A program made the position numbers and the translations under genes. Below are positions 1-8,550 of a DNA stretch of 34,177 nt, piece by piece. The DNA lies in assembly GCA_025997475.1 (NCBI GenBank), contig BNUQ01000016.1, positions 1-34,177 of the forward strand, in the 5' to 3' direction. The notes under the pieces are model-generated. The model did not search any database and was not told where the DNA came from. It was given only the letters and a program-made list of their open reading frames with translations. Within the stretch, counting starts at the first letter, position 1. Every line of letters begins with the position of its first letter. Source of the DNA: Planctomycetales bacterium. Its GTDB lineage: Bacteria > Planctomycetota > SZUA-567.

Positions 1-1248
1 GACGGCACCGCGCAAGTGGCGGCGGAATTGGCGGCGAAGTATGCCGACCGCATCCGCCTGTTTCAGCAACCGGTCAATCGCGGCAAAGGCGCGGCAATTC
101 AACGCGCGATTGCCGAAATGTCCGGCGACTACGCCATCATTCAAGACGCCGACCTCGAATACGACCCGAACGAATACGCGCTCGTTCTGCGCCCGCTCCT
201 CGAAGGGCACGCCGACGTGGTGTATGGCTCGCGCTTCGCCAGCCGCGAAATGCGCCGCGTGATGTTTTATCACCACAAACTCGGCAACCTCTTTTTAACC
301 CATTGCTCGAATTTTTTCACCGGTTTGGATTTGACCGACATGGAAACGTGCTACAAGGCGTTCCGCGCGGAAATTTTGAAAACTCTGCCGCTCCGCAGTG
401 AGCGCTTCGGTATCGAGCCGGAACTCACGGCGAAAATCGCCAAACGCGGATGCGTGATTTTCGAGGTGCCGATTAGTTATTACGGGCGCGGTTACGCCGA
501 CGGAAAAAAAATCGGCTGGAAAGACGGTTTGCAGGCGCTCTACACCATCGGCAAGTATTGGCTGATTGACGACTGTTTTGACGCCGCTTACGGACGGCGG
601 CACTTGCAAAGTTACGCCACCGGTCGGCGCGTCGGCGGACAATTAAGCCGGCGTTTCTCGCCGTTTATCCGCGGCGCGACGCTCGAATTGGACGCCGGCA
701 TCGGCAACCTCAGCCGCCGCTTGCCGCGCCGCGCACCGCTCACCGTCGCGGAAAGCGACGCCGAGTGTCGTAAAATTTTAGCGCAGATTTTCGCCGACAA
801 CGAAATGGTGAAAGTCGTGGACGCCGATATTAACGACGGCGCGACGCTGTCCGCGTTGCCGCCCGCCGAAACGGTGTTGGTTAGCGACCTTGCCGCGCGC
901 CGTTTAGCCGACGGTAAAATTTTGGCGAACTTGCAAGCGTTAATCGCCGACGGCGGGAAATTGTTGTTGGCGATGTCGCGCTACGATTTGCATTCCGCCG
1001 ACGAAATCAGCGTGGCGCAAATTCGCGCGTGGCTGACGGACGCGGGCTATGAAATTGAGGAATTGCGGAATTTCAATTTCGCGGCGTGGCTGATGAATTT
1101 TATCAACGCCAAAATCCTACGCCGCCAAAGCCGCGGGCGCTGGTCGTTGAAAATCGCCGACACGTTAGCGTGGTTCACCGGAGCGATTGAAAAAATCATT
1201 AAATTGCCCGGGTATAGCGTGCTGGCGGTGGTGCGGAAACAGAGTTGA
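1..1248 (+). CDS. GT2 glycosyltransferase fused to a methyltransferase-like domain (5' partial)
   Basis: The N-terminal half is a dolichyl-phosphate-sugar synthase-like family 2 glycosyltransferase, expected to move a sugar from a nucleotide donor to a lipid or glycan acceptor at the inner face of the membrane. The frame is open from base 1 and reads D-G-T-A-Q before the first GTG at 16, matching the usual DGT turn of the family, so the true start lies outside the window. The metal-binding D-A-D is at residues 49-51, followed by the family block G-S-R-F and, later, F-G-I-E-P-E-L. From about residue 195 a SAM-methyltransferase-like domain follows, with motif [11 protein letters not shown] at 228-237. 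This fusion type is known. Here the region that usually reads N-V-L-E-H-I is S-D-L-A-A-R and the part after it looks shortened, so the methyltransferase half may be degenerate. The stop codon lies in a repeat arm. Confidence 0.85.
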   Translation, partial: DGTAQVAAELAAKYADRIRLFQQPVNRGKGAAIQRAIAEMSGDYAIIQDADLEYDPNEYALVLRPLLEGHADVVYGSRFASREMRRVMFYHHKLGNLFLTHCSNFFTGLDLTDMETCYKAFRAEILKTLPLRSERFGIEPELTAKIAKRGCVIFEVPISYYGRGYADGKKIGWKDGLQALYTIGKYWLIDDCFDAAYGRRHLQSYATGRRVGGQLSRRFSPFIRGATLELDAGIGNLSRRLPRRAPLTVAESDAECRKILAQIFADNEMVKVVDADINDGATLSALPPAETVLVSDLAARRLADGKILANLQALIADGGKLLLAMSRYDLHSADEISVAQIRAWLTDAGYEIEELRNFNFAAWLMNFINAKILRRQSRGRWSLKIADTLAWFTGAIEKIIKLPGYSVLAVVRKQS

Positions 1249-1342
1249 GAGTTCAGAGTTGAGAGTTCAGAGTTCAGAGTGTGGAGTTATCTTAAAAATG
1301 CGCGAAGCGCAACCTCGGCTAAACTCTTAACGCTAAACTCTA
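1241..1342. repeat. Heptad-armed inverted repeat element (AGAGTTG type)
   Basis: The left arm is six tandem 7-bp units of AGAGTTG/AGAGTTC (1241-1280). The core at 1281-1317 begins GTGGAGTTATC and contains the palindrome TGCGCGAAGCGCA. The right arm (1318-1341) carries the complementary AAACTCT units. The core is nearly identical to that at 5031-5070. The first unit provides the TGA stop of the upstream gene. Confidence 0.8.
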
Positions 1343-1387
1343 AAAAAAACGCCACCCCCGTTTATCCGGCGTGGCGTTTTTATTTTT
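1342..1387. terminator. Bidirectional intrinsic terminator
   Basis: An A-run and ACGCCAC pair with GTGGCGT and a T-run across a 14-base GC-rich loop. The hairpin lies between two convergent genes and has the A-tract/T-tract form needed to stop transcription from either side. Confidence 0.85.
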
Positions 1388-1408
1388 TTAGACCGCAACC
1401 AGAATCGA

Positions 1409-2593
1409 TTAGTAGGCGAAACTGTTGTCCAGCACGTATTGATAGACGCCTTCGGTGTATTGCGCGACGTTGTCCCAGTTGAACATATCTTCGCACGCTT
1501 TGCGCCCGTTCTGACCGAGAGCGCGGCAGTGGTCGTGGTCTGCCAAGAGCGAGCCGATGCCGTGCGCCAAGCCGCCCGGATTCGCGTCCACGTGGAAACC
1601 GTTGACATTGTGCCACACAAACTCGCGCGGACCGCCGACGGTCGTCGTAACCACCGGTTTACCCGCCGCCCACGCTTCCAAAATGACGATGCCGAACGGT
1701 TCGTTGCGGCTCGGCACCGCGACGACGTCCACCGCGCGCACCAAGTCGATATATTTATGACGCGGAAGCGCGTCGAGGAAAATGACGGAATCGCCGACGC
1801 CGATTTGATTGGCAATGCGCACGACGTTGTCTTTTTCGGGACCGCTACCGGAAATGACGAATTTCGTTTCGGGATAACTCGCCAAGACCATCGGCACGGC
1901 TTCGACCAACATATCCATACCTTTTTGCAAACTCATCCGACCGGCGGCGAAAACCGTCGGCGCCAGCGGGGCGATGCCGTATTCGGCTTTGACGGCGGCG
2001 GGGTCGATGAAACCGTCGAAGGCGTGATAGTTGACGCCGTTCGGCACCACGTGAATTTTGTTGTGCGGCACGGCGTAAATGCGTTCGACTTCTTCGGCGA
2101 GGAACGAACTAACGCAAATGATTTGGTCGGCGTGGAAGCACGCTTCGGCTTCGCAGTCGCGGACTTCGCGGGCAAACCCGTCATAAAACACGTTGCCGTC
2201 GCGCCCGTATTCGGTCGAGTGCATCGACAGGATGCCTTTGGTGCCGAACGTTTGCATCGAGTATTTCATCGCGTTGCCGGTCAGCCAGTCGTGCGCGTGG
2301 AGCAAATCGAAATGCCCGACCAACGTGGTAATATCGCGAAATTTCGCCGCCATTGATTGGCACATTTTGTCCATCGACACCACAAAATCGTCGCCGGTAA
2401 CCTCGTGGTCGATACGATGATAATGGACGCCGTCAACCAGGTCATACGGATTTTGGTTGGCTTTGCGGCGGGTAATCAAATGCACTTCATGCCCGCGGCG
2501 TTCCAAGCCGGCGGCAAGTTCCGTAACGTGCACGCCCAAACCGCCGATAAAAATTGAATGCAGTGACTCCCAAGAAAACATCGCGATTCTCAT
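1409..2593 (-). CDS. GT4-family glycosyltransferase
   Basis: This is a 394-residue retaining glycosyltransferase with two Rossmann-like lobes (GT-B fold), related to glycogen synthase and sucrose-phosphate-synthase-type enzymes. The N-terminal lobe opens with M-R-I-A-M-F-S-W-E-S and the glycine-rich G-G-L-G-V-H-V-T-E-L (17-26), and carries H-A-H-D-W-L at 99-104. The C-terminal lobe has G-R-M-S-L-Q-K-G at 218-225, G-S-G-P-E at 249-253 and the donor-binding E-x7-E pair at E298 and E306. The start ATG is preceded by a good ribosome-binding site (GGGAGGA on the minus strand, about 5 nt away). No signal peptide or membrane segment is visible, so it is probably cytosolic. The facing fusion gene suggests glycan or cell-envelope polysaccharide work, but donor and acceptor cannot be told from sequence. 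Confidence 0.85.
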   Translation of the reverse strand: MRIAMFSWESLHSIFIGGLGVHVTELAAGLERRGHEVHLITRRKANQNPYDLVDGVHYHRIDHEVTGDDFVVSMDKMCQSMAAKFRDITTLVGHFDLLHAHDWLTGNAMKYSMQTFGTKGILSMHSTEYGRDGNVFYDGFAREVRDCEAEACFHADQIICVSSFLAEEVERIYAVPHNKIHVVPNGVNYHAFDGFIDPAAVKAEYGIAPLAPTVFAAGRMSLQKGMDMLVEAVPMVLASYPETKFVISGSGPEKDNVVRIANQIGVGDSVIFLDALPRHKYIDLVRAVDVVAVPSRNEPFGIVILEAWAAGKPVVTTTVGGPREFVWHNVNGFHVDANPGGLAHGIGSLLADHDHCRALGQNGRKACEDMFNWDNVAQYTEGVYQYVLDNSFAY

Positions 2594-3046
2594 ACCATTC
2601 CTCCCATAAAAAAGAATTAGAAAAAAAAGAAATTTAATAGAATTAGCGCGTCAACCGTTTTGAAACGCACAGGACGCATTTTTTACCATTTTTTTCCCGC
2701 CGACGCCGCTGAATGTAATCCATTCAATTATTTTCGCAAGTCCGAAGTTTAACTCTTCTTAAAATTTTCGGCGGAAGTTGGCGACGCGAAGGAAAGTCAA
2801 GAGATTTATTCCGCTAATTTTCACGAACCCGAGCGAAAATTCGTGACAAGTTATTTTTCTTAACCTTAGGCAATTTTTGCCTGCCGGATAAATAAAACCA
2901 CTGCCGCGCGAAAAAACTTGCAGATATTTATTTCCGCCGCGCAAACTTTGTTCGGAAATTTTTCTCTTTTTTTTGCCGCTTTTTGCCGATAGACCACGCG
3001 GCGGATTTTTCAACTTTAACCGATGAGATGCGCCAAACGGCGAAAA

Positions 3047-3062
3047 TGGCACGGCGATTGAA
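3047..3062 (+). promoter_or_regulatory. Possible sigma-54-type promoter upstream of flgF
   Basis: TGGCACG, four bases, then TTGAA match the sigma-54 -24/-12 pattern (TGGCACG-N4-TTGCW) except for the usually conserved C of the -12 GC. It lies 138 nt before flgF, the first gene of a flagellar rod/ring cluster, and flagellar rod genes are sigma-54 controlled in many bacteria. A sister box with the same first half lies upstream of groES. The mismatch keeps confidence low. Confidence 0.3.
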
Positions 3063-3065
3063 GTC

Positions 3066-3170
3066 AATTAAAAATTAACAATTAACAATTAACAATTTGT
3101 GGCGTTTGACGATTAGAAATCGCTCCGCGAAATTTTGACCAATAATTCCTCAATTGTTAATTGTTAATTC
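3066..3170. repeat. Heptad-armed inverted repeat element (TTAACAA type)
   Basis: The left arm has tandem ATTAACA units and the right arm the inverted TGTTAAT units. The core runs from GTGGCGTTT through CGCTCCGCGAAATTTTGACC to TTCCTC, aligning with the core at 7069-7120. The element ends about 30 nt before flgF. Confidence 0.8.
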
Positions 3171-3199
3171 GCTCTCAAATACCCGAAACGAGTAAAAAA

Positions 3200-4030
3200 A
3201 TGATTAACGGCATGTATCTTTCGACGATGGGCGCGACGTGCGAGATGGCGCGGCACGAGACCGTTTCCAACAATCTCGCCAACGCCAACACCGACGGCTT
3301 CAAGCCGAATTTTTCCATTTTCCGCGACGTGCCCGCCGAAAGCGTCATCAAAGGCGACGGGCGGCGCGAAATCGACGTGATACTCGAAAAAACCGGCGGC
3401 GGCGCGTGGATGGACCGCACGGCGACCGACTTTACCCCCGGTCCGGTCGTTACCACCGACAATCCGCTGAATATGGCGATTAACGACAAAGACCGCGAGC
3501 GCGTCAGTTTTTTTATGGTGCGCCCGCGCGACGCCGCCGACGATGACGTTCGCTACACGCGCAACGGGACGTTTATGCGCGCCGAAGACGGAATGTTGGT
3601 TACCACCGACGGCGATTTGGTGTTGGACGGCGGCGGCGGACCGATTCAACTCACCGGCTCGCAGGGCTTCTACAAAGTCGGCGACAACGGCGTCATCACC
3701 GTAACCAACGACTTTGTTGACAACGCGGTGTTGGGACAAGTCGGGTTGGCGTCGATTACCAAAGAAGAAGCCCACTTTGCGTTGCGGCAACTCGGCAACA
3801 ATCAATACGTGCCGGATAAAACGATTAATTACGAGTTGGCGTTCGACACCGTCAACCGCACCGCCGACACGAAGTCGGGACTGCTCGAACAATCCGCGAC
3901 TAATCCGGTCTATGAAATGGTGGATATGATTAACGCGCACCGGTCGTTTGAGTTGAATATGCGGTTTATCACCATGCAAGACCAAACGCTCGGACAGGCG
4001 CTGTCGCGCCTGACGGCGAGAGCCGGTTAA
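3200..4030 (+). CDS. flgF: Flagellar basal-body rod protein FlgF
   Basis: This is a 276-residue FlgF/FlgG-family rod protein, part of the proximal rod that carries torque through the periplasm. The N-terminus M-I-N-G-M-Y-L-S-T-M-G-A and the following N-N-L-A-N-A-N-T-D-G-F-K are the family signature for the rod's helical N-terminal segment. The C-terminal E-M-V-D-M-I-N-A-H-R-S-F-E-L-N is the matching C-terminal helix that pairs with it. The ATG at 3200 is chosen because family members begin right at this motif. An upstream TTG at 3161 would place 13 extra residues inside a repeat. Only a weak ribosome-binding site is visible. It is the first of five collinear flagellar genes, and calling it FlgF rather than a second FlgG rests on this order and on weaker similarity to the FlgG consensus. 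Confidence 0.87.
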   Translation: MINGMYLSTMGATCEMARHETVSNNLANANTDGFKPNFSIFRDVPAESVIKGDGRREIDVILEKTGGGAWMDRTATDFTPGPVVTTDNPLNMAINDKDRERVSFFMVRPRDAADDDVRYTRNGTFMRAEDGMLVTTDGDLVLDGGGGPIQLTGSQGFYKVGDNGVITVTNDFVDNAVLGQVGLASITKEEAHFALRQLGNNQYVPDKTINYELAFDTVNRTADTKSGLLEQSATNPVYEMVDMINAHRSFELNMRFITMQDQTLGQALSRLTARAG

Positions 4031-4034
4031 GAGC

Positions 4035-4130
4035 CAATTAACAATTAACAATTAAGACGTTATTTTTCGAGAAGCGATTTTGACCGTCAAACTCCAAAAT
4101 TGTTAATTGTCAATTGTGAATTGTTAATTG
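4035..4130. repeat. Heptad-armed inverted repeat element
   Basis: ATTAACA arms on the left and TGTTAAT/TGTCAAT arms on the right flank a core with CGAGAAGCGATTTTGACC and ACTCCA. The core is in inverted orientation relative to the copy upstream of flgF. It fills the flgF-flgG gap. Confidence 0.75.
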
Positions 4131-4200
4131 GTTTTGCCGCGCTCGCCATTAACCGCCGGTAAAGTAAATAAAGCCGAAAGCCAAAAAGGAGGATACCCAA

Positions 4201-5001
4201 ATGATGATTCGCAGTTTATGGACGGGCGCGACGGGGATGAACGCGATGCAGGATTTCATCGACTCCATCGGACACGACCTGACCAACGTCAATACGAACG
4301 GCTACAAAAAGCGCCACCTGAATTTTCAGGATTTGTATTATCAAACGGTGCGCGCCGCCGGCATTCAGGGCGCCGACCCCGGCGTCAACATTCCGGTCGG
4401 CGTCGAAATCGGCAACGGTGTGCGCCTGGCCGCCACCACGCCGGTTTTTGTGATGGGCAACCCGCTCCAAACCGGCGTGCCGACGAATTTGATGATTACC
4501 GACACGACGTCGTTTTTTTCGCTGACGATGCCGGACGGACGCATCGCCTACACTCGCGACGGCTCGTTCACCGTTGACAACAACGGCGAAGTGCGCAACT
4601 CCTCCGGCTATCCGTTAAATCCGCCGATTGCCGGACTGCCGACCGGCGCGCGCGACGTAACTTTCACGCCGGGCGGGCAACTGCAATACGTCGATGAAAA
4701 CGGCGCCATTCAGCAAGTCGGACCGCGCGTCGGCGTTTATAATTTTATCAATCCGGCGGGACTGCACGCCGAGGGCGGCAACTTGTGGTTTGAGTCCGCC
4801 GCGTCCGGTCCGGCGACGGCGGGCAACCCCGGCGACGCCGGTTTCGGCACGGTGCAGGGCGGCTGGATTGAGGGTTCCAACGTCGATGCCGTGACGGAAA
4901 TGGTCAATATGATTAGCGCCCAGCGCGCCTACGAATTTAACTCGCGCACCATCCAAACGGCGGACTCGATGTTGCAGACCGTCGCCTCGCTGAAGCGATA
5001 A
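4201..5001 (+). CDS. flgG: Flagellar basal-body rod protein FlgG
   Basis: This 266-residue distal rod protein FlgG has the usual family length (about 260). The N-terminal block S-L-W-T-G-A-T-G-M-N-A-M and N-V-N-T-N-G-Y-K-K are diagnostic. The middle contains Y-T-R-D-G-S-F-T, typical of the D1 domain, and the C-terminus G-S-N-V-D-A-V-T-E-M-V-N-M-I-S-A-Q-R-A-Y-E is the classic FlgG ending. A strong ribosome-binding site (AAAGGAGG, 4184-4191) precedes the ATG. FlgG polymerises on top of FlgF to make the part of the rod that passes through the P and L rings, whose subunits and chaperone are encoded just downstream. Confidence 0.97.
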   Translation: MMIRSLWTGATGMNAMQDFIDSIGHDLTNVNTNGYKKRHLNFQDLYYQTVRAAGIQGADPGVNIPVGVEIGNGVRLAATTPVFVMGNPLQTGVPTNLMITDTTSFFSLTMPDGRIAYTRDGSFTVDNNGEVRNSSGYPLNPPIAGLPTGARDVTFTPGGQLQYVDENGAIQQVGPRVGVYNFINPAGLHAEGGNLWFESAASGPATAGNPGDAGFGTVQGGWIEGSNVDAVTEMVNMISAQRAYEFNSRTIQTADSMLQTVASLKR

Positions 5002-5099
5002 AGTTTAGAGCTCAGAGTTTAGAGTTTAGCCGTGGAGTCATCTTAAAAATGCGCGAAGCGCAACCTCTGCTAAACGCTAAACTCTTAATTCTAAAATCT
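5002..5099. repeat. Heptad-armed inverted repeat element (AGAGTTT type)
   Basis: Left arm units of AGAGTTT/AGAGCTC, then a core at 5031-5070 starting GTGGAGTCATC with the palindrome TGCGCGAAGCGCA, then right-arm TAAACTC units. The core matches 1281-1317 almost base for base. It fills the flgG-flgA gap. Confidence 0.8.
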
Positions 5100-5120
5100 G
5101 TTAAAACATGGAATACGTCA

Positions 5121-6215
5121 ATGAAAAAGTTTCTCGCGCTACTACTGACTTTCGTTGCCCCCGTCGCGTTCGCCGACACGGTCATCACGCTCGCGGAAGT
5201 CGCGACGGCGGGGAGCGAATACATTTGTTTCGCCGACCTCGGCGCGATTAGCGGCGACCACGCGACGCTGGTTAGCAAGCAATTTCTCGCGCCCGCGCCG
5301 GCGCGCGGCGGACAAAAAACGTTCACGCGCCCCGAACTGCGCGACCGCCTGCGGACGCTCGGACTCGACCGCGACGTCGTTTTCGCCGGCAGTGACAAGG
5401 TCTGCGTTACCGTCGCCGCCCGCCCGTCGGCGCCGACGGGAAGTAGCGCGAATAAACCCAATCCGGCGACGACTAATCTGCCGACAAAAGCGCTCGCGAC
5501 GGCGGCGAAATCAACCGCCAAGCCGGCAATCGCGGTCATTCCGGCGCAACGCCCTCAACGTCCCGACGCGGTTGACGCCAAGACGGAAAAGGCGTTGAAA
5601 AAATCGCTCGACCAATTTATTGACAACGAATTCAGCGGCATTGAGGCGCGGGCGAAAATCGACGTGCGGCGCGTAACGATGACGCGCAAAGATTACGAAA
5701 CGTTAGAAATTACCGGCGTGCGGCAGGGACGGATTCCGGGGCGGCTCGTGGTTGACCTGACGACCTACGACGGTCAGGGCAACCTCAGCGATTACGGCAC
5801 GGCGGAAATGTTTGTCGAGGTCGAATTAAGCACGCCGGTTTTGGCGCGGTCGATGAACGCGGGCGATATTATCGGCGACGGCGATATTGCGATGCAATTT
5901 GAAAAATACGCCGGCACGCGCCCCGAACGGCTGACGTTGGCGTCGTTGCGCGGGCGCGAATGCCGCCGCGCTTTGCGCGCCGGCACGCCGTTGTCGGCGG
6001 CGGATTTCGGAACGCCGGAAATCGTCAAAAAAAGCGACGAGGTGATTGTCCGCGCCGGCGGCGACGGGTTCGTCATCGAAGAGCGAACGGTCGCGGTCGG
6101 CGGCGGCAAAGTCGGCGACTACATCACGGTGCAAAGCGTCGGCGACAGCAAACGCACTTACAAAGTCCGGCTGACCGGACGCGGCACGGCGGAGTTGGTG
6201 CGGTCAGGTAATTAA
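5121..6215 (+). CDS. flgA: Flagellar P-ring assembly chaperone FlgA
   Basis: FlgA is a periplasmic chaperone that helps FlgI subunits form the P ring around the rod. The protein is 364 residues, longer than enterobacterial FlgA (about 220). A signal peptide is clear (M-K-K-F then a hydrophobic run ending A-F-A). It is followed by a variable Ala/Pro/Thr-rich region to about residue 150. The C-terminal 140 residues form the SAF-type domain: L-A-R-S-M-N-A-G-D-I-I, then L-R-G-R-E-C-R-R-A-L-R-A-G-T-P-L and the final beta-rich stretch. The ATG at 5121 is chosen because the signal peptide starts there. A more upstream in-frame ATG would translate repeat sequence. The stop TAA is the first part of a repeat arm. 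Confidence 0.9.
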   Translation: MKKFLALLLTFVAPVAFADTVITLAEVATAGSEYICFADLGAISGDHATLVSKQFLAPAPARGGQKTFTRPELRDRLRTLGLDRDVVFAGSDKVCVTVAARPSAPTGSSANKPNPATTNLPTKALATAAKSTAKPAIAVIPAQRPQRPDAVDAKTEKALKKSLDQFIDNEFSGIEARAKIDVRRVTMTRKDYETLEITGVRQGRIPGRLVVDLTTYDGQGNLSDYGTAEMFVEVELSTPVLARSMNAGDIIGDGDIAMQFEKYAGTRPERLTLASLRGRECRRALRAGTPLSAADFGTPEIVKKSDEVIVRAGGDGFVIEERTVAVGGGKVGDYITVQSVGDSKRTYKVRLTGRGTAELVRSGN

Positions 6216-6240
6216 CAATTCACAATTCACAATTAAAAAT
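6210..6240. repeat. Single heptad arm
   Basis: About four tandem ATTAACA/ATTCACA units with no opposite arm or core. The first unit supplies the flgA stop codon. It looks like a solo or degraded copy of the heptad-armed element. Confidence 0.65.
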
Positions 6241-6261
6241 TACGAAAACGAGGAAATTAAA

Positions 6262-7032
6262 ATGCTGAAATTCGCCATCGCGCTGTCGCTGATTTTCACC
6301 GCCGCGACCGCCGCCGCCGCCGATGTCTATCGGGAATACGAGCCGATTTCCAAAGCCGAGATGGCGCGCAAAACGCTCGACGAGGAAGCGATTGAAATGA
6401 CGCTGGCGGAAGAGCGCACGGCGGCGAAATTTTTTCACGCTTATCGCGCCGACATCAACGAATTAGTCAAGCCGCGCGCCAATAAAGTCCACGACCGCGT
6501 AACGTTTCTCGTCGATGAAAAAACCGACACGAAAATCGACGCGAAAAACGAATTGAAATCCGAAAACAGCAATCTCATCAATCTGAAAAATTGGTTCAAA
6601 CTCGGCAGAAATTCCAACGGCGACCGCGTGTTAAAACCGTATTCGATGACCAGCGCCGACGGCAGTATCGACGCCGCGCAAACCGGCGACAACTACGCGC
6701 AGGTCAACTTTGAAGCCCAAATGGAACACAAAGGCGAAGGCAAAACCAACCGCACCGGCACGTTCACCACGAAATTAAGCGGCAACGTCGTCGAAGTTTT
6801 GCCCAACGGTCATTTGGTCGTGGAGGCGCGCAAACAAATCCGCGTCAACGACGAAACGCAAGACGTGCTGTTTTCCGGCGTGGTGGACCCGAACGACCTG
6901 AATGAAAATTCCGAAGTCCTCGGCGAGCGCGTGATGAATTTGCGTATCGCGTTCAACGGCAAAGGCGAGGTCTCGGACAGCATCCGCCAAGGGTGGCTCG
7001 CCAAAGTCGTCAATAAATTTAAGCCGTTCTAA
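6262..7032 (+). CDS. flgH: Flagellar L-ring protein FlgH
   Basis: FlgH forms the ring that lets the rod pass through the outer membrane. The 256-residue protein has an N-terminal signal segment (hydrophobic, Ala-rich, ending about residue 20) and the conserved C-terminal half: G-D-N-Y-A-Q-V-N-F-E, then L-S-G-N-V-V-E-V-L-P-N-G-H-L-V-V and the closing G-W-L-A-K-V-V-N-K-F. A GAGGA ribosome-binding site lies just before the ATG. FlgH is a lipoprotein in most studied species, but no cysteine is present at the end of this signal peptide, so it may be a non-lipidated variant. It sits between flgA and flgI, the usual order. Confidence 0.93.
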   Translation: MLKFAIALSLIFTAATAAAADVYREYEPISKAEMARKTLDEEAIEMTLAEERTAAKFFHAYRADINELVKPRANKVHDRVTFLVDEKTDTKIDAKNELKSENSNLINLKNWFKLGRNSNGDRVLKPYSMTSADGSIDAAQTGDNYAQVNFEAQMEHKGEGKTNRTGTFTTKLSGNVVEVLPNGHLVVEARKQIRVNDETQDVLFSGVVDPNDLNENSEVLGERVMNLRIAFNGKGEVSDSIRQGWLAKVVNKFKPF

Positions 7033-7035
7033 ATT

Positions 7036-7153
7036 CAATTAACAATTAAAAATTAACAATTAACAATGGTGGAGTTTTATCTTCAAATTCGCTTCGCGAA
7101 ATTTTGACAACCAACACCTCAATTGTTAATTGTGAATTGTTAATTGTTAATTC
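7036..7153. repeat. Heptad-armed inverted repeat element (best-preserved copy)
   Basis: The left arm is ATTAACA units. The core 7069-7120 begins GTGGAGTTTTATC, has TTCGCTTCGCGAA at its centre and ends AACACCTC. The right arm is inverted TGTTAAT units. The core is almost the exact reverse complement of the core at 9728-9780, which shows the element occurs in both orientations. Confidence 0.85.
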
Positions 7154-7174
7154 TTTAAGAAGTGAGACGTTATT

Positions 7175-8281
7175 ATGAAACGCAGTTTTCTTATCCTGCT
7201 GGCGTTGCTGTGCGCCGTCGCGCCGACGGCGAACGCGCAAAAAATCCGGCAGGTCTGTCGCTTGCTCAACGCCGACCCGATGCACGTCGAGGGCATCGGC
7301 ATCGTCGTCGGACTGAACGGCACCGGCGACAGCGCCAAGAACGCCGGCATTATGTTGCAGAAGTATTTCGCGGCGAATAATTTCAATTTTTCGACCACCG
7401 ATTTGAAATTGAAAAATATCGCCGTCGTGCGGATTGAAGCCGAAATTCAGCCGTTCGCCCGCCCCGGCGACCGGATTCCGATTCGCGTCAGTTCGATTGG
7501 CGACGCGAGCAATCTCCGCGACGGCTCGCTGAAAGGCACGTCGCTAAAATTCCGCTCCGAGGACGAGCAGGCGTTGGTGTGGGCAAGCGGGCGGGTGATG
7601 GTCGGCGGCACGCCGACGATTGGCATCGTGCAAGAAGGCGGGCAGGTGCTGAACGGCGAAATGCTCAACCGGACGGTCGTGGACCAAAACGGTTTTTTCC
7701 GTTTGGTGCTGAAATCGCCGAACTATATGGACGCGATGATGATTGAGAACAACATCAACAAAGACCCGAAAACCAATCCGAACTATCAGCAACAAACCGG
7801 CTTTTCGAGCGACGGCGCCGACAACACGCCGAAAGTGGCGAAAGCGATTGACGCCGGAATGGTGTTGGTGCGGATTCCCGACCAATATATGAAGCGCAAA
7901 GTCGATTACATCGCGGCGATTTTGGACGGCGAAGTGCCGATTGAAGCGGTGGCGCGAATTCGCATCAACCGCTCGACCGGCGCGGCGGTGATTACCGGCA
8001 ACATCGGGATTCAGCCCGGCTTTATCACCTATCAGGGGCGCACCGTAACGTTGCAGGACGGCGGCGAAAATCGCCCGCCGGCTTACACGCTCGAAAACGA
8101 CACGCCGCGCGCGCTGGTGGATTTGTTCGGACATAACGAATCCGGCGGAAGCGGGCGGCGGTCGTTGCAATCGTTGGTCGATACGTTGATGGCGATGCGT
8201 TGCACCACCGAAGACATCATCAACATTTTAGTCGAACTCAAACGCGCCGACGCGATTCAGGCGGACTTGGTGGTGGATTAA
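7175..8281 (+). CDS. flgI: Flagellar P-ring protein FlgI
   Basis: FlgI (368 residues, usual length about 365) forms the periplasmic P ring that acts as a bushing for the rod in the peptidoglycan layer. A signal peptide (M-K-R-S-F-L then Leu/Ala-rich, ending A-N-A) is followed by the family hallmark G-I-G-I-V-V-G-L-N-G-T-G-D at about residues 47-59. The C-terminus has the expected L-Q-S-L-V-D-T-L-M-A-M-R-C-T-T-E-D-I-I-N-I-L ending. Only a modest ribosome-binding site (AAGAAGTGAG) is seen. It is the last gene of the flagellar cluster. No flgJ-like gene follows, and the next 550 bp are mostly repetitive DNA. Confidence 0.97.
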   Translation: MKRSFLILLALLCAVAPTANAQKIRQVCRLLNADPMHVEGIGIVVGLNGTGDSAKNAGIMLQKYFAANNFNFSTTDLKLKNIAVVRIEAEIQPFARPGDRIPIRVSSIGDASNLRDGSLKGTSLKFRSEDEQALVWASGRVMVGGTPTIGIVQEGGQVLNGEMLNRTVVDQNGFFRLVLKSPNYMDAMMIENNINKDPKTNPNYQQQTGFSSDGADNTPKVAKAIDAGMVLVRIPDQYMKRKVDYIAAILDGEVPIEAVARIRINRSTGAAVITGNIGIQPGFITYQGRTVTLQDGGENRPPAYTLENDTPRALVDLFGHNESGGSGRRSLQSLVDTLMAMRCTTEDIINILVELKRADAIQADLVVD

Positions 8282-8347
8282 GCGGGCGGAGTTGAGAGTT
8301 GAAAATTCAGGCGCAATAGATTGTCGCCGAACACGGTGGCTCTATTA

Positions 8348-8506
8348 GACCTGTTCGACAACCAATTCGCGGCATCTTTTCGGTTAATTTTTCGTCCCGC
8401 TACGTCAAAATTCCTTGCAATACTCTCGGTATTGCTTCGTCATTTTTCCTTGCGGGACGGAAAATTAGACCCGAAAATTTGCTCGCTCTTGGTTATCGAA
8501 CAGGTC
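8348..8506. mobile_element. Miniature inverted-repeat element, GACCTGTTCGA family (intact)
   Basis: This 159-bp element has 16-bp terminal inverted repeats, GACCTGTTCGACAACC and GGTTATCGAACAGGTC (one mismatch), each flanked by TA. It has no coding potential. The ends match those of the IS5-like fragments at 15433-15623 and 24314-24548, suggesting it was moved by that transposase. A second copy lies at 24879-25150. Confidence 0.75.
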
Positions 8507-8550
8507 TATTCAAACCGAGCGAAGCGAAGGTTAGTGTGCTTTCCAAATTG

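Larger units (their letters stand above)
2594..3199. other. Divergent intergenic region with no recognised gene
   Basis: This AT-rich gap separates the glycosyltransferase (minus) from flgF (plus), so it should hold promoters for both. It contains a TGGCACG-type box near 3047 and a heptad-armed repeat at 3066-3170. A 102-codon open stretch on the minus strand (2759-3067) has no recognisable domain, a low-complexity Lys/Phe-rich composition and runs into the repeat arm, so it is not called as a gene. Confidence 0.6.

Noticed and set aside
1439..2356. Long open frame on the plus strand opposite the GT4 gene
   Set aside because: His/Arg/Val-rich antisense shadow of a well-supported glycosyltransferase gene; no ribosome-binding site or domain.
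2759..3067. 102-codon minus-strand frame in the gap before flgF
   Set aside because: No recognisable domain, low complexity, its start lies at the edge of a repeat arm and there is no ribosome-binding site.
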